From Takashimella koratensis (taxonomy: Eukaryota > Basidiomycota > Tremellomycetes > Trichosporonales > Tetragoniomycetaceae), in assembly GCA_003116875.1 (NCBI GenBank), contig BCKT01000005.1, forward strand, positions 186,001-250,000: a stretch of 64,000 nucleotides of DNA. The letters run 5' to 3'. Shown in pieces: positions 63,914 through 64,000 of this stretch. Numbering within the stretch: the first letter of the stretch is position 1; each line of letters begins with the position of its first letter. Made by a program: the position numbers and the translations under genes. Under the pieces are notes generated by a model. It was not told the origin of the DNA. It did not search any database and saw only the letters and a list, made by a program, of their open reading frames with translations.

Positions 63914-64000
63914 GTGGGTACCGAGCAAGGTGGATAGGGGACGGGGAAGGTGGAGTGGATGGGGTTGGATGGTGTGTGAATAGGAGTGAGAGTGAAGTTG

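Overview
The window reads as a nuclear contig of a basidiomycete fungus, most likely a yeast-like member of the Tremellomycetes. The evidence is dense genes interrupted by many very short GT-AG introns (about 33-80 nt), moderately high GC, pyrimidine-rich tracts before start codons, and a two-module ('dual') hybrid histidine kinase of a type reported from basidiomycetes. The class assignment is inference; no rDNA or species marker is present.

Positions 1-33.9 kb and 40.6-45.9 kb hold a lineage-expanded cluster of about 28 F-box-like genes, gene fragments and pseudogenes, nearly all head-to-tail on the minus strand up to 32.2 kb. Members share an N-terminal F-box-like segment, a signature close to A-R-V-x-T-x-x-x-H-x(4)-C-P about 40-60 residues later, a short strand near V-H-T-L-I-L, often a R-P-R-H-L-V strand, and one of three C-terminal endings: K-W-W at the very C-terminus, a D-W-E-G-[VI] motif, or a V-G-x-E-x-x-R-x-T-x-W-x-G-G-F motif. 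The 5' subfamilies keep one phase-0 intron just after the Cys signature. At least ten copies are broken by frameshifts, truncation or internal deletion, whereas I saw no frameshift in the housekeeping genes of the same window. This looks like birth-and-death evolution of putative SCF substrate adaptors.

The cluster is interrupted twice. At 19.0-22.8 kb lie a small Cys/Gly-rich gene, a soluble GB1/RHD3-type (atlastin/GBP-like) GTPase and a three-exon gene of unknown function. At 34.8-39.7 kb lies the dual hybrid histidine kinase.

At 46.2-46.6 kb are an intact intron-containing tRNA-Arg(UCG) and a degenerate inverted copy of it. From 47 kb on the window is ordinary conserved genome: an aldo/keto reductase, RPN1 (26S proteasome base), cytoplasmic TrpRS with a long N-terminal extension, SEC11 (signal peptidase), a Bet1/Sft1-type SNARE, an ERG26-like sterol C-4 decarboxylase, one unknown gene, serine hydroxymethyltransferase with two candidate in-frame starts, and the first exon of TOP3. 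A 100-N gap flanked by more than 130 G's sits at 41.46-41.69 kb, and scattered N's lie in a CT/C-rich repeat near 48.65 kb.
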